Of a stretch of 7,082 bases of DNA, positions 6,739 through 7,082 are shown piece by piece (positions within the stretch are counted from its first letter, which is position 1; every line of letters starts with the position of its first letter). The notes under the pieces were generated by a model. The model made no database searches and was not told the origin of the DNA. It saw nothing but the letters and a program-made list of their open reading frames with translations. This stretch comes from an uncultured Bacilli bacterium (GTDB lineage Bacteria; Bacillota_I; Bacilli_A; ML615J-28; CAG-698). The position numbers and the translations under genes were made by a program. Where the stretch lies: the NCBI GenBank assembly GCA_947624315.1, contig CANQJU010000056.1:1-7082 (forward strand). The letters are read 5' to 3'.

Positions 6739-6753
6739 TTCATAGGTGATATT

Positions 6754-7082
6754 ATGATAGATATTATTGTTTTAATAATCTTTTTATTATCAATAATTGT
6801 TAGTTTTAAATATAAATTTGTGCAATTTAAAGCTATAAGTCATACTCGAAAAATATTAATCAAAGAAAAAGATAAATCAGTTTATCAAACATTTATGGTA
6901 TCACTTGCTTCTCATATTGGTACAGGAAATATTGTTGGGATATCAACAGCTATAATTTATGGAGGGGCTGGAAGTCTTTTTTGGATGTGGATATTTGCTC
7001 TGACTTCTTCCATATTTTCATTAATTGAAAATACTTTGGCTCAAAATTACAAAATGGAAATTGAGGGAGAGTATCGCGGAGG
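6754..7082 (+). CDS. Alanine/glycine:cation symporter family protein (AGCS), 5' part (3' end outside window)
   Basis: N-terminal 109 residues of a sodium- or proton-coupled amino-acid uptake transporter of the inner membrane (AGCS family, which includes AlsT/DagA). Full-length members are usually about 440-500 residues. The segment has a hydrophobic first helix (about residues 3-18), the FKYKFVQFK stretch that follows it in relatives, and the family's most conserved block. That block comprises SLASHIGTGNIVGI (50-63), an AI..GG.G motif, FWMW, and the segment leading to ENTLAQNYK. Reading stops at the window edge just after GEYRGG, where relatives continue with GGP and a membrane segment. The start is ATG 6754 with AGGTGA at 6744-6749. 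No other ATG, GTG or TTG occurs upstream before an in-frame stop at 6679, although the N-terminus is about ten residues shorter than in typical members. Family assignment is secure; the transported amino acid (Ala, Gly, Gln or other) cannot be read from this part. The gene is divergent from the radical-SAM gene. Confidence 0.92.
   Translation, partial: MIDIIVLIIFLLSIIVSFKYKFVQFKAISHTRKILIKEKDKSVYQTFMVSLASHIGTGNIVGISTAIIYGGAGSLFWMWIFALTSSIFSLIENTLAQNYKMEIEGEYRG

Noticed and set aside
1..7082. Alternative genetic code (TGA read as Trp), considered because of the AT-rich Mollicute-like composition
   Set aside because: All Trp codons checked in gltX, tldD, the radical-SAM gene and the transporter are TGG, and no gene needs TGA read-through to reach full length.

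Overview
This is an AT-rich, low-GC window of housekeeping genes. It most likely comes from a Bacillota (Firmicutes) chromosome or a related uncultured gut lineage of the Bacilli/Mollicutes type. Three things point there: the strong A/T preference at third codon positions, the AGGAG/AAGGA-type ribosome binding sites with short AT-rich hairpin-plus-T-tract terminators, and the Firmicute-like form of every protein. Every Trp codon I checked is TGG, and the five stop codons seen are TAA or TAG. The standard bacterial code therefore fits, and there is no sign of Mycoplasma-type TGA recoding. The assignment rests on composition and protein resemblance, not on a marker gene.

Layout: positions 1-5643 hold four genes on the + strand. 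They are the 3' part of gltX (glutamyl-tRNA synthetase, cut by the window start), tldD and tldE (the two subunits of the TldD/TldE metalloprotease, overlapping by one base), and a DEAD-box RNA helicase with a C-terminal DbpA-type RNA-binding domain. An 11-bp hairpin with a short T tract lies between tldE and the helicase gene, inside what looks like the helicase ribosome binding region. Two hairpin terminators, one for each strand, sit side by side at 5643-5717. They separate this block from a convergent gene on the - strand (5720-6658), a radical-SAM enzyme of the YtqA/YhcC family. A 95-bp divergent intergenic region (6659-6753) carries a clear extended -10 promoter for the radical-SAM gene. 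Then comes the start of an amino-acid:cation symporter of the AGCS family on the + strand, cut by the window end.

Functional reading: three of the genes belong to translation and RNA metabolism (tRNA charging, probable tRNA wobble modification, RNA helicase/ribosome assembly). TldD/TldE is a peptide-processing protease and the AGCS protein is a nutrient transporter. I see no mobile element, CRISPR array, phage gene, toxin-antitoxin pair, RNA gene or new multigene system. The points most worth a second look are the ribosome binding site / hairpin / start codon arrangement of the helicase gene and a Gly-to-Val change inside the TldD HExxxH motif.
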